Source: Roseivirga misakiensis
GTDB lineage: Bacteria; Bacteroidota; Bacteroidia; Cytophagales; Cyclobacteriaceae
Assembly: GCF_001747105.1 (NCBI RefSeq)
Contig: NZ_MDGQ01000005.1
Location: 372,001-436,000, forward strand
Reading direction: 5' to 3'
Length of the DNA stretch: 64,000 bases
This document shows positions 25,244 to 35,483 of this stretch, one piece after another. A model generated the notes under the pieces. The model worked only from the letters and a program-made list of their open reading frames with translations. It made no database searches and was not told the DNA's origin. Numbering within the stretch: the first letter of the stretch is position 1; each line of letters begins with the position of its first letter. The translations under genes and the position numbers were made by a program.

Positions 25244-26098
25244 ATGAAAACGATACTTGTACCAACCGACTTTTCAGAGCAGGCGACTAACGCACTCTAT
25301 TTAGCTACACAGATTGCAAAAAAATCTGGGGCAAAGATTCTGATTGTGAATGTAATTGAAGGCATCAGAAATTTCTCTTTTAATACCATGGGAGAATCAA
25401 ATGCCGCTATGGGTGAAGAAGCATTCTTGGTTAGAAAGCTTGTTGAAAAAGTGAATGAAAGAATGGCTCAACTCGTGTCGGATAGTATGTTCGACGGGGT
25501 TGAAGTTGCCACCGAAGTAGAAATGGGTAGCCCATATGAAAGTATTTCTAGGGTGATCGCGGGTCACAGCGCAGACCTTGTTGTGATGGGTACTGTAGGT
25601 ATGAGCGGGCTAGAAGAAGTGCTCATTGGGTCTAATACTGAAAAGGTAGTGAGGCACGCCAAATGCCCAGTGATCACTTTAAAGAAAAAGGTGTCTTTGG
25701 AGGATATTCAGAATATTGTTTTTGCTACTAACCTAGACAGCGATCAAACTGCGGTCATAGAAAGGCTAAAAGTGATGCAAGAGATGACTGGAGCTAAGTT
25801 ACACCTGGTCAAAGTGAATACGCCAAATCATTTCCATACTCAGCATCAAATGGAGGATGAATTTGAGAACTACTTGGCGAAACACAAGCTGTCGAATACC
25901 AGCACGAATATTTATAATGAAATAACAGAAGAAGATGGCATTCTTCGCTTTGCTGAAGACCTTGGTCCGTGTATGATAGCCATCGGCACCCATGGAAGAA
26001 CAGGATTGCTTCACCTGTTAAGTGGAAGTATAGCTGAAGATTTAGTAAACCATGCTGATAAACCCGTCTGGACTATGTCTATGAAGCATGCCAAATAG
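25244..26098 (+). CDS. Universal stress protein with two Usp domains
   Basis: A 284-residue cytoplasmic protein made of two UspA domains (about 1-147 and 150-284). Each begins with a hydrophobic strand (KTILVPTDFSEQA in the first) and ends with an ATP-loop-like region: GTVGMSGLEEVLIGS and GTHGRTGLLHLLSGS, both of the G-x2-G-x9-G-S/T type. Such tandem Usps are often induced by low oxygen, which fits its place after the cbb3 genes. Ligand binding is inferred. Confidence 0.93.
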   Translation: MKTILVPTDFSEQATNALYLATQIAKKSGAKILIVNVIEGIRNFSFNTMGESNAAMGEEAFLVRKLVEKVNERMAQLVSDSMFDGVEVATEVEMGSPYESISRVIAGHSADLVVMGTVGMSGLEEVLIGSNTEKVVRHAKCPVITLKKKVSLEDIQNIVFATNLDSDQTAVIERLKVMQEMTGAKLHLVKVNTPNHFHTQHQMEDEFENYLAKHKLSNTSTNIYNEITEEDGILRFAEDLGPCMIAIGTHGRTGLLHLLSGSIAEDLVNHADKPVWTMSMKHAK

Positions 26099-26120
26099 AT
26101 AAATGATAATGGAGGATAAA

Positions 26121-26150
26121 AAAGGGGAGCTAGTTTATTAGCGCCCCTTT
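26121..26150. terminator. Bidirectional terminator between the Usp and ankyrin genes
   Basis: AAAGGGGAGC and GCGCCCCTTT pair as a 10-bp stem (one A-G mismatch) around a 10-nt AT loop, followed by ATTTTAT; A-rich DNA precedes it, so it can act on both convergent genes. Confidence 0.8.
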
Positions 26151-26173
26151 ATTTTATGAATTAAGGTCAGCAA

Positions 26174-27133
26174 TTACTTTGCACCTTGTTGGTTTAGATA
26201 GGCTACAACCGCCTTGTGGCCTTCCTTTTTAGCCATTTTCAGAGGGCTTCTTATCTCACCCTTTTCTCTGGTAAAATAATTTACGTCCGCACCAGCGGCG
26301 ATTAAAGTTTTTACTGCTTCTAGGTGACCATTCCATGCAGCTGCGATTAAAGGCGTTTCATCCCCGGGTACCTCTTGGTTTACATCGGCACCTTCTTTAA
26401 TTAAAAGGTCTATGATACCAGTATTTCCCTTTTTGGCAGCCATAATGAGTGGGCTCGCATCGCCATCAACGGCCTTATTCACGTCTGCGCCTTCGGCAAT
26501 CAAATAGTCAACCATGCTTAGATTGCCTTTTTTAACGGCCATAATAAGTGGGCTACCATCTCCATCCGAAGATCTGTTCGGGTTTGCACCTTCAGCTAAA
26601 AATAGCTTAACGATATCGGTATTTCCACCATTTACGGCGGCAAGAAGGGGAGTACCATCTCTAGGAACATTACTGTTAACCTTAGCGCCTTTGTCTATAA
26701 GTGCTTTGGCCAGTTCATAATCACCAGCTTTAGCCGCCGCGATCAAGGCATTTCCATTACCCGATACATTTCTGCTGGCTTTGGCACCATTATTTAGCAG
26801 TAGCATGGCTACTTCAGTATGACCGTTTCTGGCAGCGGCTATTAAAGGAGTAGCATCGCCTTTAGCCTTTAAATCCACTTTAGCCCCAGCAGAAAGTAAA
26901 AGTTTGGCTGCTTCAACTTGGTTTTCTCTAGCTGCCGCGTTCAGCGCGGTTCTTGGACCATTTTTTACTTGATAGACACAATTGGGACTCACTCCTTTGT
27001 CAAAGAATTTTTCCATTGTTTTTAATTCACCTGAACTGGTGGCTTCTATTAAACGCGCACAGTCCGATTGACCGAAGGACGGTATGGCCGCGCCCATGGT
27101 CAATAGTAAGAATATTGAAAGCTGTTTATACAT
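26174..27133 (-). CDS. Secreted ankyrin-repeat protein
   Basis: A 319-residue protein with a signal peptide (about 1-21, ending SFGQ) and eight or nine ankyrin repeats from about residue 30 to the end, each about 33 residues with the TPLIAAARNGHTEVAMLLL pattern and hairpins of the GADVN type. Probably periplasmic, acting in protein-protein contact. Repeats are unusually regular, several differing at few positions. No enzyme domain. Monocistronic, with a terminator at its end. Confidence 0.92.
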   Translation of the reverse strand: MYKQLSIFLLLTMGAAIPSFGQSDCARLIEATSSGELKTMEKFFDKGVSPNCVYQVKNGPRTALNAAARENQVEAAKLLLSAGAKVDLKAKGDATPLIAAARNGHTEVAMLLLNNGAKASRNVSGNGNALIAAAKAGDYELAKALIDKGAKVNSNVPRDGTPLLAAVNGGNTDIVKLFLAEGANPNRSSDGDGSPLIMAVKKGNLSMVDYLIAEGADVNKAVDGDASPLIMAAKKGNTGIIDLLIKEGADVNQEVPGDETPLIAAAWNGHLEAVKTLIAAGADVNYFTREKGEIRSPLKMAKKEGHKAVVAYLNQQGAK

Positions 27134-27341
27134 AATCTTATTGTTTTAAGTGTTTGACGATCACTTACAAGGCTAATTGCATGCCACTTGATCGATTACA
27201 GCAGTTTGCTCTCCAAAGCGCACTTTTTATCATCGGAATTATTGAGAGTTGTTCTAGAAATGGACAAAATCTTTCGAAAACTGATCACTAACCAAATAGA
27301 ATAACGCTTTCGCATTCGGGTAAAATATTAACTTTGAATCT

Positions 27342-27695
27342 ATGGGAAGAAAGAATTCAAGAGACAGAGGCCGAAGTGGAGTAGTTTACTCTACAAATGA
27401 TGATTACAGTTACGATTATGACGGCGATCAGGAAGAAGAAACACTGGCGCCAAATGAGCAAAATTTAAAAGTGATGCTCGATAAAAAGAGCCGTGGAGGT
27501 AAGCAAGTGACCCTTGTTGAAGGGTTTGTAGGTACAGAAGATGATTTGAAAGCATTAGGTAAGCAACTGAAATCCAAATGTGGTGTTGGTGGTTCGGCAA
27601 AAAACGGTGAGATATTACTGCAAGGTGATTTTAGAGATAAAGTAATGCAAATGCTTCAGGCAGAAGGTTACCGTATCAAAAGAGTTGGTGGATAA
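27342..27695 (+). CDS. SUI1/eIF1-like (YciH-type) translation factor
   Basis: A 117-residue protein. The N-terminal 35 residues are charged and low complexity; residues about 45-117 form the SUI1 domain (RGGKQVTLVEGF, then GVGGSAKNGEILLQGD). Homologues tune start-codon selection in bacteria, though the role is poorly defined. A TAnnTTTG-like element (TAACTTTG, 27329-27336) lies just before the ATG, so the message may have almost no leader. Followed 2 bp later by the hydrolase gene. Confidence 0.92.
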   Translation: MGRKNSRDRGRSGVVYSTNDDYSYDYDGDQEEETLAPNEQNLKVMLDKKSRGGKQVTLVEGFVGTEDDLKALGKQLKSKCGVGGSAKNGEILLQGDFRDKVMQMLQAEGYRIKRVGG

Positions 27696-27697
27696 AA

Positions 27698-28624
27698 ATG
27701 AGCATCACTTCCCGATTTATACTGCTTATTTGTGCGATCACTTTTTTGGGTTGTTCTACGCCTAAAGAAATTCCAGTCGAGGAGGGCGAGCTACTAATCA
27801 ATGGCTCGGAAGTTTATTATAAAACTATGGGAACTGGCGAACCGCTGTTGGTTATCCATGGCGGTCCAGTATTAGATCATTCCTACTTGTTACCACACTT
27901 GGCGCCTCTGGCACAGGAATACCAACTAATTTTTTATGATCAAAGGGCAAGTGGTCGATCATCCGTTGCCATAGACACCGCCTCTATGAATATGGCTGGT
28001 TTTGTGGAAGATATAGAACTATTGAGAAAGGCACTCAACCTAGACAAGATCAGCCTTTTGGCACATTCATGGGGCGGTTTAATCGCGATGCACTATGCCA
28101 TTCAATATGATGACATCCTCAATCATCTTGTTTTATCAAATTCAATTGCGCCAAATGTGGCTGATTGGCAAGCAGAAAACGCGTTTGTAGCGCAAAAAAT
28201 AGACCCCAATGTTCAAAAGAAGTTGAATAACATCGTGAGCAGTGGGCTTTTAAGAACAGAAGACCCCAGACCGTATATCAATGAAATGATGATGCTGTCG
28301 TACCACGCCCAAATGTACGATACCGCCAACTTGAAGGATTTAAAGCTTTACATTCCTAAAGATTACATGTTGCGCAATCAGGTTTTTGGTCTGGTAGGGC
28401 CTGACATGGCCGATTTCGATTTATACGAACAACTGGAAAAAGTAAAAACACCGACATTAATCCTTTATGGCGAAACAGAAGGAGCTACCAAGTTACATGC
28501 CCAGAAAATGACAAATGCCTTTAGCCGAGGCAAACTTTCAATCATCGATAAATCAGGTCACTTTCCATTTGTCGAATCAAATGCAGCTTTTATTAAAGAA
28601 GTTCGGAGGTTTTTGAATCAGTAA
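27698..28624 (+). CDS. Alpha/beta-hydrolase lipoprotein, proline iminopeptidase-like
   Basis: A 308-residue alpha/beta hydrolase with lipobox FLGC (Cys about residue 19), so anchored in the envelope. Oxyanion motif HGGPVLDHSY, nucleophile Ser in AHSWGGLIAM (G-x-S-x-G variant), catalytic Asp near ILYGETEG and His in DKSGHFPF. The HGGP start is characteristic of prolyl iminopeptidases, pointing to release of N-terminal proline, but specificity is not certain. Starts 2 bp after the SUI1 gene. Confidence 0.88.
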   Translation: MSITSRFILLICAITFLGCSTPKEIPVEEGELLINGSEVYYKTMGTGEPLLVIHGGPVLDHSYLLPHLAPLAQEYQLIFYDQRASGRSSVAIDTASMNMAGFVEDIELLRKALNLDKISLLAHSWGGLIAMHYAIQYDDILNHLVLSNSIAPNVADWQAENAFVAQKIDPNVQKKLNNIVSSGLLRTEDPRPYINEMMMLSYHAQMYDTANLKDLKLYIPKDYMLRNQVFGLVGPDMADFDLYEQLEKVKTPTLILYGETEGATKLHAQKMTNAFSRGKLSIIDKSGHFPFVESNAAFIKEVRRFLNQ

Positions 28625-28768
28625 TCCGATCGTTTTATTACCGATTAGATGGATTTTAAGATTCAAAATAGGTCTTAAATTCACTGAGATTTATTGTAGA
28701 ACCGCTGATAGAATTTTGAGTAGAAAGCGTGATCCACCTATTTATATTTAGCCCTATAAACTAAGCTT

Positions 28769-31700
28769 ATGAAGTCTTCTAAGTATCTATCACTATTAGC
28801 ATTTTTATTTATAATCGCCTCAACAATAAAGGCACAGACGGACTTGTCCATGTTCAAAGCCATGGAACCTCGGTCTATCGGTCCAGCTGGAATGTCAGGA
28901 CGAGTCACTTCCATTGATGTCGTTCGGTCCGATAAAAATATCATCTATGTGGGTACTGCTTCAGGAGGCTTGTGGAAATCTGTTAGCGGCGGTGTAAGTT
29001 GGGAACCTCTTTTCGACGATCAAGAAGTTGCTTCAATCGGTGCTGTTGCTATTGACCCTTCAAATGCAAGTACGATTTGGGTGGGCACTGGAGAAGGAAA
29101 TCCACGGAACTCCTTAAACGGTGGATACGGTGTTTACCGAAGTTTAGATGGTGGAGAAACCTGGACGCACATGGGGCTAAAGGATACAAAAAATATTCAT
29201 CGATTGATCATTCACCCTAATGATCCTAATACGATTTGGGTCGGTGCCATTGGCTCTCCATGGGTCGAGCATGAAGAGAGAGGCGTATTCAAATCAACAG
29301 ATGGAGGCCAAACGTGGAGAAAAGTACTCTATGATGTCCCAGGGGCAGGAATTTCAGATTTGGTGATCGATCCAGAAAATCCCAATAAACTAATCGCCGG
29401 AATGTGGGAACATAGAAGATACCCTTGGTTTTTTAACTCAGGAGGTCCTGCTTCTGGTATTTATATTACCCACGATGGAGGCGAAACTTGGGATAGAAAA
29501 ACTTCTGCAGATGGTTTGCCTAAAGGCGATATGGGTAGGATTGGTTTGGCTATAGCCCCTTCAAAACCAGATAGAGTTTACGCTTATGTAGAGTCAAAAG
29601 AAAACGCACTTTATCGCTCGGATGATGGCGGTAATAAGTGGTATAGAATTTCGAATAAAGGAGATAGAGGCCTTGGTGGAAGGCCATTTTACTACGCGGA
29701 TATTTACGTAGATACCGAAAATGAAAACCGTGTTTATTCTATTCACACCCAAGCCACGGTGAGTGAAGATGGTGGAAAGAGTTTCGGTGGATTCGTGAAT
29801 ACTGGATACGTGCATGTAGATAATCATGCGCTTTATATTCACCCAGACGATCCAAATTTTATGGTGCTAGGGAATGATGGAGGTATGGTTATCACGCGAA
29901 ATAGAGGTGGCAGCTGGCACTTTATGGAAAACCTTCCGATTGGTCAGTTTTATCATGTGAGTTACGATATGGAAACGCCCTATAATGTAATGGGTGGTAT
30001 GCAAGATAATGGTGCCTGGTTAGGTCCAAGCCAACTTTTGAAGCAAGGTGGAATCAGAAATGGCTTCTGGGAAAGAATAGTTGGGGGAGATGGATTTGAC
30101 GTAGTACCCGATCCACTAGACACGCGCTATGGTTACTCTTTAAGTCAAGGCGCGAATATTCAACGATACGATCGTAAGACAGGAGAAATGGTGGGTATTA
30201 GACCTGAACATCCTGATGGAGAGCAGATTAGGTGGAATTGGAATGCTGGGGTGAACATTGATCCTTTCGATAAAAAGACAATCTATTTAGGCGGTCAATA
30301 CCTCTTTAAATCAAGCGATCATGGTAGTAATTGGGAAATCATTTCTCCAGACCTGACCACAAATGATCCTGAAAAACAGCGCCAAATGGAAACAGGAGGG
30401 TTAAACTATGACAACTCAGGCGCTGAAATGCATACAACTATTACTGTGGTAGCACCAAGTACGCTTTCCGAAGGTATGATTTGGGTTGGAACAGATGATG
30501 GTAATGTTCAATTGACTAGAGATGGAGGTGAAAAATGGGCAAATAGTGCCGGCAAATTCCCTGGCTTACCAGCCAATAGCTGGGTGCAGCAAATCAGGCC
30601 TAGTACTTATGATGCGGGTACTGCTTTCGTGGTTTTCGACGAGCACCGAAGAGACGATTGGAGTCCTTATGTTTATAAAACGACGAATTATGGCCGGTCT
30701 TGGAAGCGCATTGTGAATGATGGCGATGTATTTGGTTTTGCCATGTCGATCGTTCAAGATCCAGTAGAACCAAACCTCTTTTTCTTAGGGACTGAAAGTG
30801 GACTCTATGTAAGTATGGATGGAGCAGAAACTTGGGCCAAGTGGACACATGGATTCCCAACAGTGCCAACAATGGATTTACAAATTCATCCAAGAGAGCA
30901 CGATTTAATCATTGGAACTTTCGGCAGAGCTCTTTGGATTTTGGACGACATCAGGCCTATTCGTGAGGCTACTCAAATAGGGATGAAAGCACTGAAAGAA
31001 AAGACAATTCACACTTTCAGTATCCCTGATGCTACAAACGCTATTGTAGGTCCATATTGGGGTTACAGAAGTACAGGAAATGGATTGTTCAGAGGAGAAA
31101 ACAAGCCGTTTAATGCTGGAATTAGCTTTTTTGTGAAACAAGGAGGTCGAGTGAAGATGGAAGTCGCTGATCAAAGTGGAAAAATCGTCAGAACACGATC
31201 TTATAGTGCCAAAGCTGGAGTAAACCGCGTGTATTGGGGTTTTGAATCTGATGGTATTCGTCAGCCAGGATCAAGAAAACCTACCAGCGCCAATGCCAAT
31301 AAACCAAGCGGGTATGACGTATTGCCGGGAACGTATACGGTTACTATGACGCTGAAAGGAGAATCGTCGGCTCAATCCATTAATGTTTTGAGAGATATGA
31401 GAACAGATTGGGATGCTGCCGCTATGGAGGAGAAGCAAGGCTTTATTTCAGAGTATTACGCACTTGTCAATAAGGTTACAGAGGCCGTTGATCGGCTCAC
31501 CGAGGCGAATGCCACCCTTAGCGAGATTTCTGGTCTTTCGACAGATAACAAAGAGTTAAAGTCTAAAACGAGTGAGGCCAAAAAGAAAATTGCTGCACTG
31601 CGAGGGTTGATTTTCGAGGAGCCAGTTCAAGGTTTTAGAAACGATCCTTCTATGCTTTCCCGAATTTTAGGAAACGTTAGAGGTAAAATGGGCGGGAGCT

Positions 31701-31864
31701 ATAAACCTGTTACCCAGCCACAAAGGCTGGCATTAAAAAATGCTGAAAACGCTGCGAAACCGATCCTAGATAAGATTAAGAGCTTTTTCTCAGATGATTG
31801 GGAAGCTTACAAGAACTTTGTGAATGGACTGAACTTGGAGTTGGTTAAAAAAATTGAAGACTAA
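28769..31864 (+). CDS. Secreted BNR/sortilin-type beta-propeller protein
   Basis: A large exported protein of 1031 residues with a signal peptide (about 1-22, ending IKAQ). Many Asp-box repeats of the S-x-DGG-x-TW kind (for example SLDGGETWTHM, STDGGQTWRK, THDGGETWDRK) spread over residues about 30-740, consistent with one large or two beta-propellers as in VPS10/sortilin and glycosidase relatives. After about 780 there is an FlgD/Ig-like segment and a helical C-terminus. No secretion-type C-terminal tag is obvious. Substrate unknown; this family is frequent in Bacteroidota exoproteomes. Confidence 0.9.
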   Translation: MKSSKYLSLLAFLFIIASTIKAQTDLSMFKAMEPRSIGPAGMSGRVTSIDVVRSDKNIIYVGTASGGLWKSVSGGVSWEPLFDDQEVASIGAVAIDPSNASTIWVGTGEGNPRNSLNGGYGVYRSLDGGETWTHMGLKDTKNIHRLIIHPNDPNTIWVGAIGSPWVEHEERGVFKSTDGGQTWRKVLYDVPGAGISDLVIDPENPNKLIAGMWEHRRYPWFFNSGGPASGIYITHDGGETWDRKTSADGLPKGDMGRIGLAIAPSKPDRVYAYVESKENALYRSDDGGNKWYRISNKGDRGLGGRPFYYADIYVDTENENRVYSIHTQATVSEDGGKSFGGFVNTGYVHVDNHALYIHPDDPNFMVLGNDGGMVITRNRGGSWHFMENLPIGQFYHVSYDMETPYNVMGGMQDNGAWLGPSQLLKQGGIRNGFWERIVGGDGFDVVPDPLDTRYGYSLSQGANIQRYDRKTGEMVGIRPEHPDGEQIRWNWNAGVNIDPFDKKTIYLGGQYLFKSSDHGSNWEIISPDLTTNDPEKQRQMETGGLNYDNSGAEMHTTITVVAPSTLSEGMIWVGTDDGNVQLTRDGGEKWANSAGKFPGLPANSWVQQIRPSTYDAGTAFVVFDEHRRDDWSPYVYKTTNYGRSWKRIVNDGDVFGFAMSIVQDPVEPNLFFLGTESGLYVSMDGAETWAKWTHGFPTVPTMDLQIHPREHDLIIGTFGRALWILDDIRPIREATQIGMKALKEKTIHTFSIPDATNAIVGPYWGYRSTGNGLFRGENKPFNAGISFFVKQGGRVKMEVADQSGKIVRTRSYSAKAGVNRVYWGFESDGIRQPGSRKPTSANANKPSGYDVLPGTYTVTMTLKGESSAQSINVLRDMRTDWDAAAMEEKQGFISEYYALVNKVTEAVDRLTEANATLSEISGLSTDNKELKSKTSEAKKKIAALRGLIFEEPVQGFRNDPSMLSRILGNVRGKMGGSYKPVTQPQRLALKNAENAAKPILDKIKSFFSDDWEAYKNFVNGLNLELVKKIED

Positions 31865-31879
31865 GCGTTAGAGAAGCCA

Positions 31880-32362
31880 ATGGAAATCAGGAAAGCCACA
31901 AAAGCCGATCATGAAGCCATCTGGGGCATTGCAGAAAAAGTCATCGCGACATGCGAAAGCCTAGTTTTTGCACCAGATACAAGTAGGGAACGAATGTTGG
32001 CTTTTTGGTGCAATCGAAAGAAGCATGTTTTTGTGGCTACTCTTGAAGAACAAGTTGTCGGTACCTTCTTTATATCTGATAATCAACCAGGTTTGGGGGC
32101 ACATGTTGCCAATGCTGGTTACATGACTGATCCCGCATTTGAAGGCAAGGGGATAGGAACTGCTATGGGGAAATACTCTTTAGAAGAAGCCAGAAACATG
32201 GGGTATAAATCCATGCAATTCAATATTGTTCTAAAAAGCAATGAACATGCAGTGAAGCTATGGCAGCGTTTGGGTTTCGAAATTGTCGGTGAAGTACCCG
32301 AAGTATTCGCGCACCCGACGAAAGGCTTAATTAATAGCTACGTGATGTGGCAAAGACTATAA
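31880..32362 (+). CDS. GNAT-family N-acetyltransferase
   Basis: A 160-residue acetyl-CoA-dependent acyltransferase. Strand-loop motif A is NAGYMTDPAFEGKGIGTAMG (about residues 79-98; the EGKGIGTAMG loop binds the CoA pyrophosphate), followed by SMQFNIVLKSNEHAVKLWQRLGF, the usual motif B. Cytoplasmic. Substrate cannot be deduced. It starts 15 bp after the BNR gene and ends at a terminator. Confidence 0.9.
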   Translation: MEIRKATKADHEAIWGIAEKVIATCESLVFAPDTSRERMLAFWCNRKKHVFVATLEEQVVGTFFISDNQPGLGAHVANAGYMTDPAFEGKGIGTAMGKYSLEEARNMGYKSMQFNIVLKSNEHAVKLWQRLGFEIVGEVPEVFAHPTKGLINSYVMWQRL

Positions 32363-32396
32363 AAAAAGGAGAATCATTAGATTGATTCTCCTTTTT
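32363..32396. terminator. Bidirectional intrinsic terminator
   Basis: A perfect 14-bp stem (AAAAAGGAGAATCA pairing with TGATTCTCCTTTTT) with a 6-nt loop sits 1 bp after the GNAT stop and 9 bp from the stop of the convergent hydrolase gene, with A and T runs on the two flanks. Confidence 0.9.
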
Positions 32397-32405
32397 CAGT
32401 TTTAG

Positions 32406-33293
32406 TTAGGCCAAATTCTCTTTAAAGAAACGAATGGTACGTGACCAAGCCAGATCGGCCGCTTTCTCATCGTAACGCGGTGTGGTGTTATTATGGAAAC
32501 CATGATTAGCACCTTCGTAAACAAAAGCCTCATACTTGACATTATTAGCCTTAAGCGCTTCTTCATAAGCCGGCCAGCCAGCGTTAACACGTTTGTCTAA
32601 CCCACCATATTGAAGCATTAATGGGGAATTGATCTTTGCCGTATCCTCTGCGGAAGGTTGTCCTCCATAAAATGGTACCGAAGCAGAAAGTGTTGGTACT
32701 TTCACGGCCATCATATTAGCAATCCATCCGCCGAAACAAAATCCGACTACGCCAATTTTACCGTTACAATCCGGGTGATTTTTCAAATATTCATACGCCG
32801 CAATAAAGTCTTCGAGCATTTCATTTCTATCGCGCTTGCGCTGCATAGTTCTTCCTTCGTCATCCGTTCCAGGGTACCCTCCAAGAGGAGTTAGCGCATC
32901 TGGCGCCAAGGAAATAAAACCATCAACGGCAGTTCGTCTTCCCACATCTTCTATATAAGGGTTGAGGCCTCTGTTTTCATGAACCACTACTACACCAGGT
33001 ACTTTACCAGAAGTGCCCGTGGGCTTAGAAAGTAAACCCTTCATACTTCCTCCACCTTTAGGAGAATCATAGTTGATGTAATCAGATGACAAGCGATCGT
33101 CATCTTCTGCAATGAGTCGGGTTGTCTCGTAATCCGGCATCATACTACTCATTAAAGTAGAGACAGTTAGTCCGCCAATCGCGTAGATCGAAAGTTTTTC
33201 AACGAATTTTCTTCGATCAATTTTATTGTGAGCATAATCATCATAAAGGTCAAACACTTCTGGGTTGATTTCCTCTCTAGTCAATTTTTTCAT
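32406..33293 (-). CDS. Dienelactone hydrolase family protein
   Basis: A 295-residue alpha/beta hydrolase. The N-terminal 60 residues contain DRRKFVEKLS followed by a hydrophobic stretch, a Tat-like or membrane-anchor signal. The nucleophile is Cys in GVVGFCFGGWIAN, as in true dienelactone hydrolases; the catalytic His is in EGANHGFHNNT near the C-terminus. Substrate unknown; in Bacteroidota these are seldom tied to chloroaromatic pathways. Single minus-strand gene. Confidence 0.88.
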   Translation of the reverse strand: MKKLTREEINPEVFDLYDDYAHNKIDRRKFVEKLSIYAIGGLTVSTLMSSMMPDYETTRLIAEDDDRLSSDYINYDSPKGGGSMKGLLSKPTGTSGKVPGVVVVHENRGLNPYIEDVGRRTAVDGFISLAPDALTPLGGYPGTDDEGRTMQRKRDRNEMLEDFIAAYEYLKNHPDCNGKIGVVGFCFGGWIANMMAVKVPTLSASVPFYGGQPSAEDTAKINSPLMLQYGGLDKRVNAGWPAYEEALKANNVKYEAFVYEGANHGFHNNTTPRYDEKAADLAWSRTIRFFKENLA

Positions 33294-33377
33294 AAGGCTT
33301 AGTCTTGAGGTTAATGACTTAAGATAGTCATTTTGAAAAGCTTAATGAAGTATATTTCTGAAGGGCGGTAAGATGTA

Positions 33378-34670
33378 CTATCTAAATCGATCGATCAAGT
33401 CAAATATCAATTGCTGATCGCTCTTTTGTTTCGCAGTCAATTCGTTTACACCTGTAACCAATATCCTATTGGTAAATTTTTGAAACTGAGGTTTCAATCT
33501 TTCAAGGTCAATAAGGGTACAAGCAGTACAAGCTGCATTATCAAAAGAAAATGTAGAACTACTCCAAAAGTCCTGATCATAAACTACTATTGGGTTCTGA
33601 CCATAAGCATTAACGAGTCCAAACAGGTTGTCATCGAGCTTTAGGTTGGCATCTTTTTGAAGCAAAGTTTGTAACTCTGTGATGTGCCTAAGTCCATCCC
33701 TCAGGTATTCTACGTGGCCAAACTTTAGATAGGGTACCTCATTAATGTAAGTGAATGAAAGATGTATATCGGCTCTAAGATTTCGGTGAAAGGGATTGCT
33801 CCAGATGTAGTTACTATTGTAGACTATTTTCTGGATCTGATAGTTATCGCTGTTTACAAATAGCTTCCCTTTATCATTGGCACTATTGAATTGTATGACC
33901 AGAACTTCATTATTCGATTCTACATAACTAGAATCTAGCTTAAAGCGGTACTTATTAAACCGATTTTCGGCCAGTACACCTCGTGTTTCTAACACGCGAT
34001 AGCTTCTTAAAATACTCCTACCAGAAGAAAATACTCCATCATTGGTTATTGAGCCCAAATTTTCACCATAAGCAAACCAAGTAGGATCATTGACAAAGGC
34101 TCTGGTTTGCTCATTTATGAAATTATAGTTGGCATAAGTGGCCCAGCGCTTATTTGTCGAGTAGATGGAGTAGCCGATACTCTCCATGTACATAATAGGC
34201 TCGTTATTTTGGAAAGCCATTTCCCTGTATTGCGCGTAAGCTATATGAGAATCACTATTCTTGTTGCCGTTAAACGTCTTGATGACTTGGCGCATAAATG
34301 GCTTCAATTTGAATTTTTTAGGATTTGCCACCACGCTAACCGAAGCCAAATCTTTAGCTTCTGGAATCAACTCATAAGCTTTATTGGCTTCGAATTCTCC
34401 GATGACTATCGAGCGTTTTTTAAAGCCTAAAAAGGATATTACTATAGAATCTGAAGGAAGCGCATTTGGAATGAAGAATTGAAAATTTCCGTCTTGATCA
34501 CTGGTAGTTCCAAGGCTCTTTTTTGGGTAGGCAATAGTAGCAAAAGGTAGTCCACCACCAGTTGAGCTGTCTATAACGCTTCCCTTCAATAAGAATTCTG
34601 TCTGGGCAACAGTGGCCTCAGCTAAAACCACAATTAAAAAAGTAACCACAAAGAGCGCTCTATTTTTCAT
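33378..34670 (-). CDS. CarboxypepD_reg-domain envelope protein
   Basis: A 430-residue exported protein: signal peptide (about 1-22, ending TVAQ), then a carboxypeptidase regulatory-like beta-sandwich (about 27-110: [28 protein letters not shown]), then a large region with no family I recognise (repeated aromatic beta strands, contains a CTAC pair near residue 385). The layout resembles Bacteroidota surface proteins of the DUF5686 kind but shorter. Its ATG overlaps the end of the upstream membrane-protein gene by 11 bp. Confidence 0.8.
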   Translation of the reverse strand: MKNRALFVVTFLIVVLAEATVAQTEFLLKGSVIDSSTGGGLPFATIAYPKKSLGTTSDQDGNFQFFIPNALPSDSIVISFLGFKKRSIVIGEFEANKAYELIPEAKDLASVSVVANPKKFKLKPFMRQVIKTFNGNKNSDSHIAYAQYREMAFQNNEPIMYMESIGYSIYSTNKRWATYANYNFINEQTRAFVNDPTWFAYGENLGSITNDGVFSSGRSILRSYRVLETRGVLAENRFNKYRFKLDSSYVESNNEVLVIQFNSANDKGKLFVNSDNYQIQKIVYNSNYIWSNPFHRNLRADIHLSFTYINEVPYLKFGHVEYLRDGLRHITELQTLLQKDANLKLDDNLFGLVNAYGQNPIVVYDQDFWSSSTFSFDNAACTACTLIDLERLKPQFQKFTNRILVTGVNELTAKQKSDQQLIFDLIDRFR

Positions 34671-35343
34671 GATTTCCCGTTGAAGTTCTACGATCTAAAT
34701 ACTCCTGAATTTTAAGAATAGTTGATTTCTTAGTCACCAATATTTCACCAGTGGTTGATGCAGTTTTTACTTGACTAAGTTTAGGAATGGTGAACTTACC
34801 TTTCGACATGGAATAGAGCCAAGTTAGGTCAAGAATATTTAGCACCAGATTGAATATTTCGAAAATTGGCGGTTTTTTCAACTCAAAGCCAAGTCTTTCG
34901 GCAGTACCTTTTGAAAAGAAATAAGAAGTTCCTCGAATTTCTATGGACTTAGGAATTTCACCTGCTTCAACCCGCCTAATAATTTCTAATAATCCTTCCA
35001 TATAGTAGCCTAATAGCTTGTTTTCCCAAGCTTTGCCAGCCTTCGTGCCGCGCATTACAAAGAGATAATCAAAGGAAGTGCCGTTGTGGATGTCGTACTT
35101 TTTGTCACTGGCGCCATAAATTAATAGCATAGGAGATAGGTAAGTAAACCCACCGACCAAAGTGAAGAAAGGAGTAGATAGAAATTGGAAAAATGGAGCG
35201 ATCAGAAATAGTAGTAACAAAGAAACTAGAAGATTATCTGTGCTATCTACCCAAACACCAGTAAGAAGTAAGACCAGCAGGAGCATAACTATAGCAATGA
35301 TCCATTGGGCGAATTTTGGTATTTGATAAAAGGAACTCATCAA
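34660..35343 (-). CDS. Uncharacterised membrane protein
   Basis: A 227-residue protein with three hydrophobic stretches near the N-terminus (about 12-32, 36-56 and 58-80) and a soluble C-terminal 140 residues that contains [24 protein letters not shown] and ends in a basic tail. No family recognised. Two adjacent ATG codons allow a start at 35343 or 35340. The 11-bp overlap with the CarboxypepD_reg gene suggests that the two act together in the envelope. Confidence 0.7.
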   Translation of the reverse strand: MMSSFYQIPKFAQWIIAIVMLLLVLLLTGVWVDSTDNLLVSLLLLFLIAPFFQFLSTPFFTLVGGFTYLSPMLLIYGASDKKYDIHNGTSFDYLFVMRGTKAGKAWENKLLGYYMEGLLEIIRRVEAGEIPKSIEIRGTSYFFSKGTAERLGFELKKPPIFEIFNLVLNILDLTWLYSMSKGKFTIPKLSQVKTASTTGEILVTKKSTILKIQEYLDRRTSTGNHEK

Positions 35344-35483
35344 TAGGGAAGAAACTCATTATTTAAAGATAAGTTTCACCGTCCCCCTCTCATATTTTGG
35401 TAAAGTAGATTCCAAGAAGGTGCATTGTTATCTCAATTCGTTATAGCTTAGGCCGTTAATATGAGGTCTTCAAAATTTCGGAT

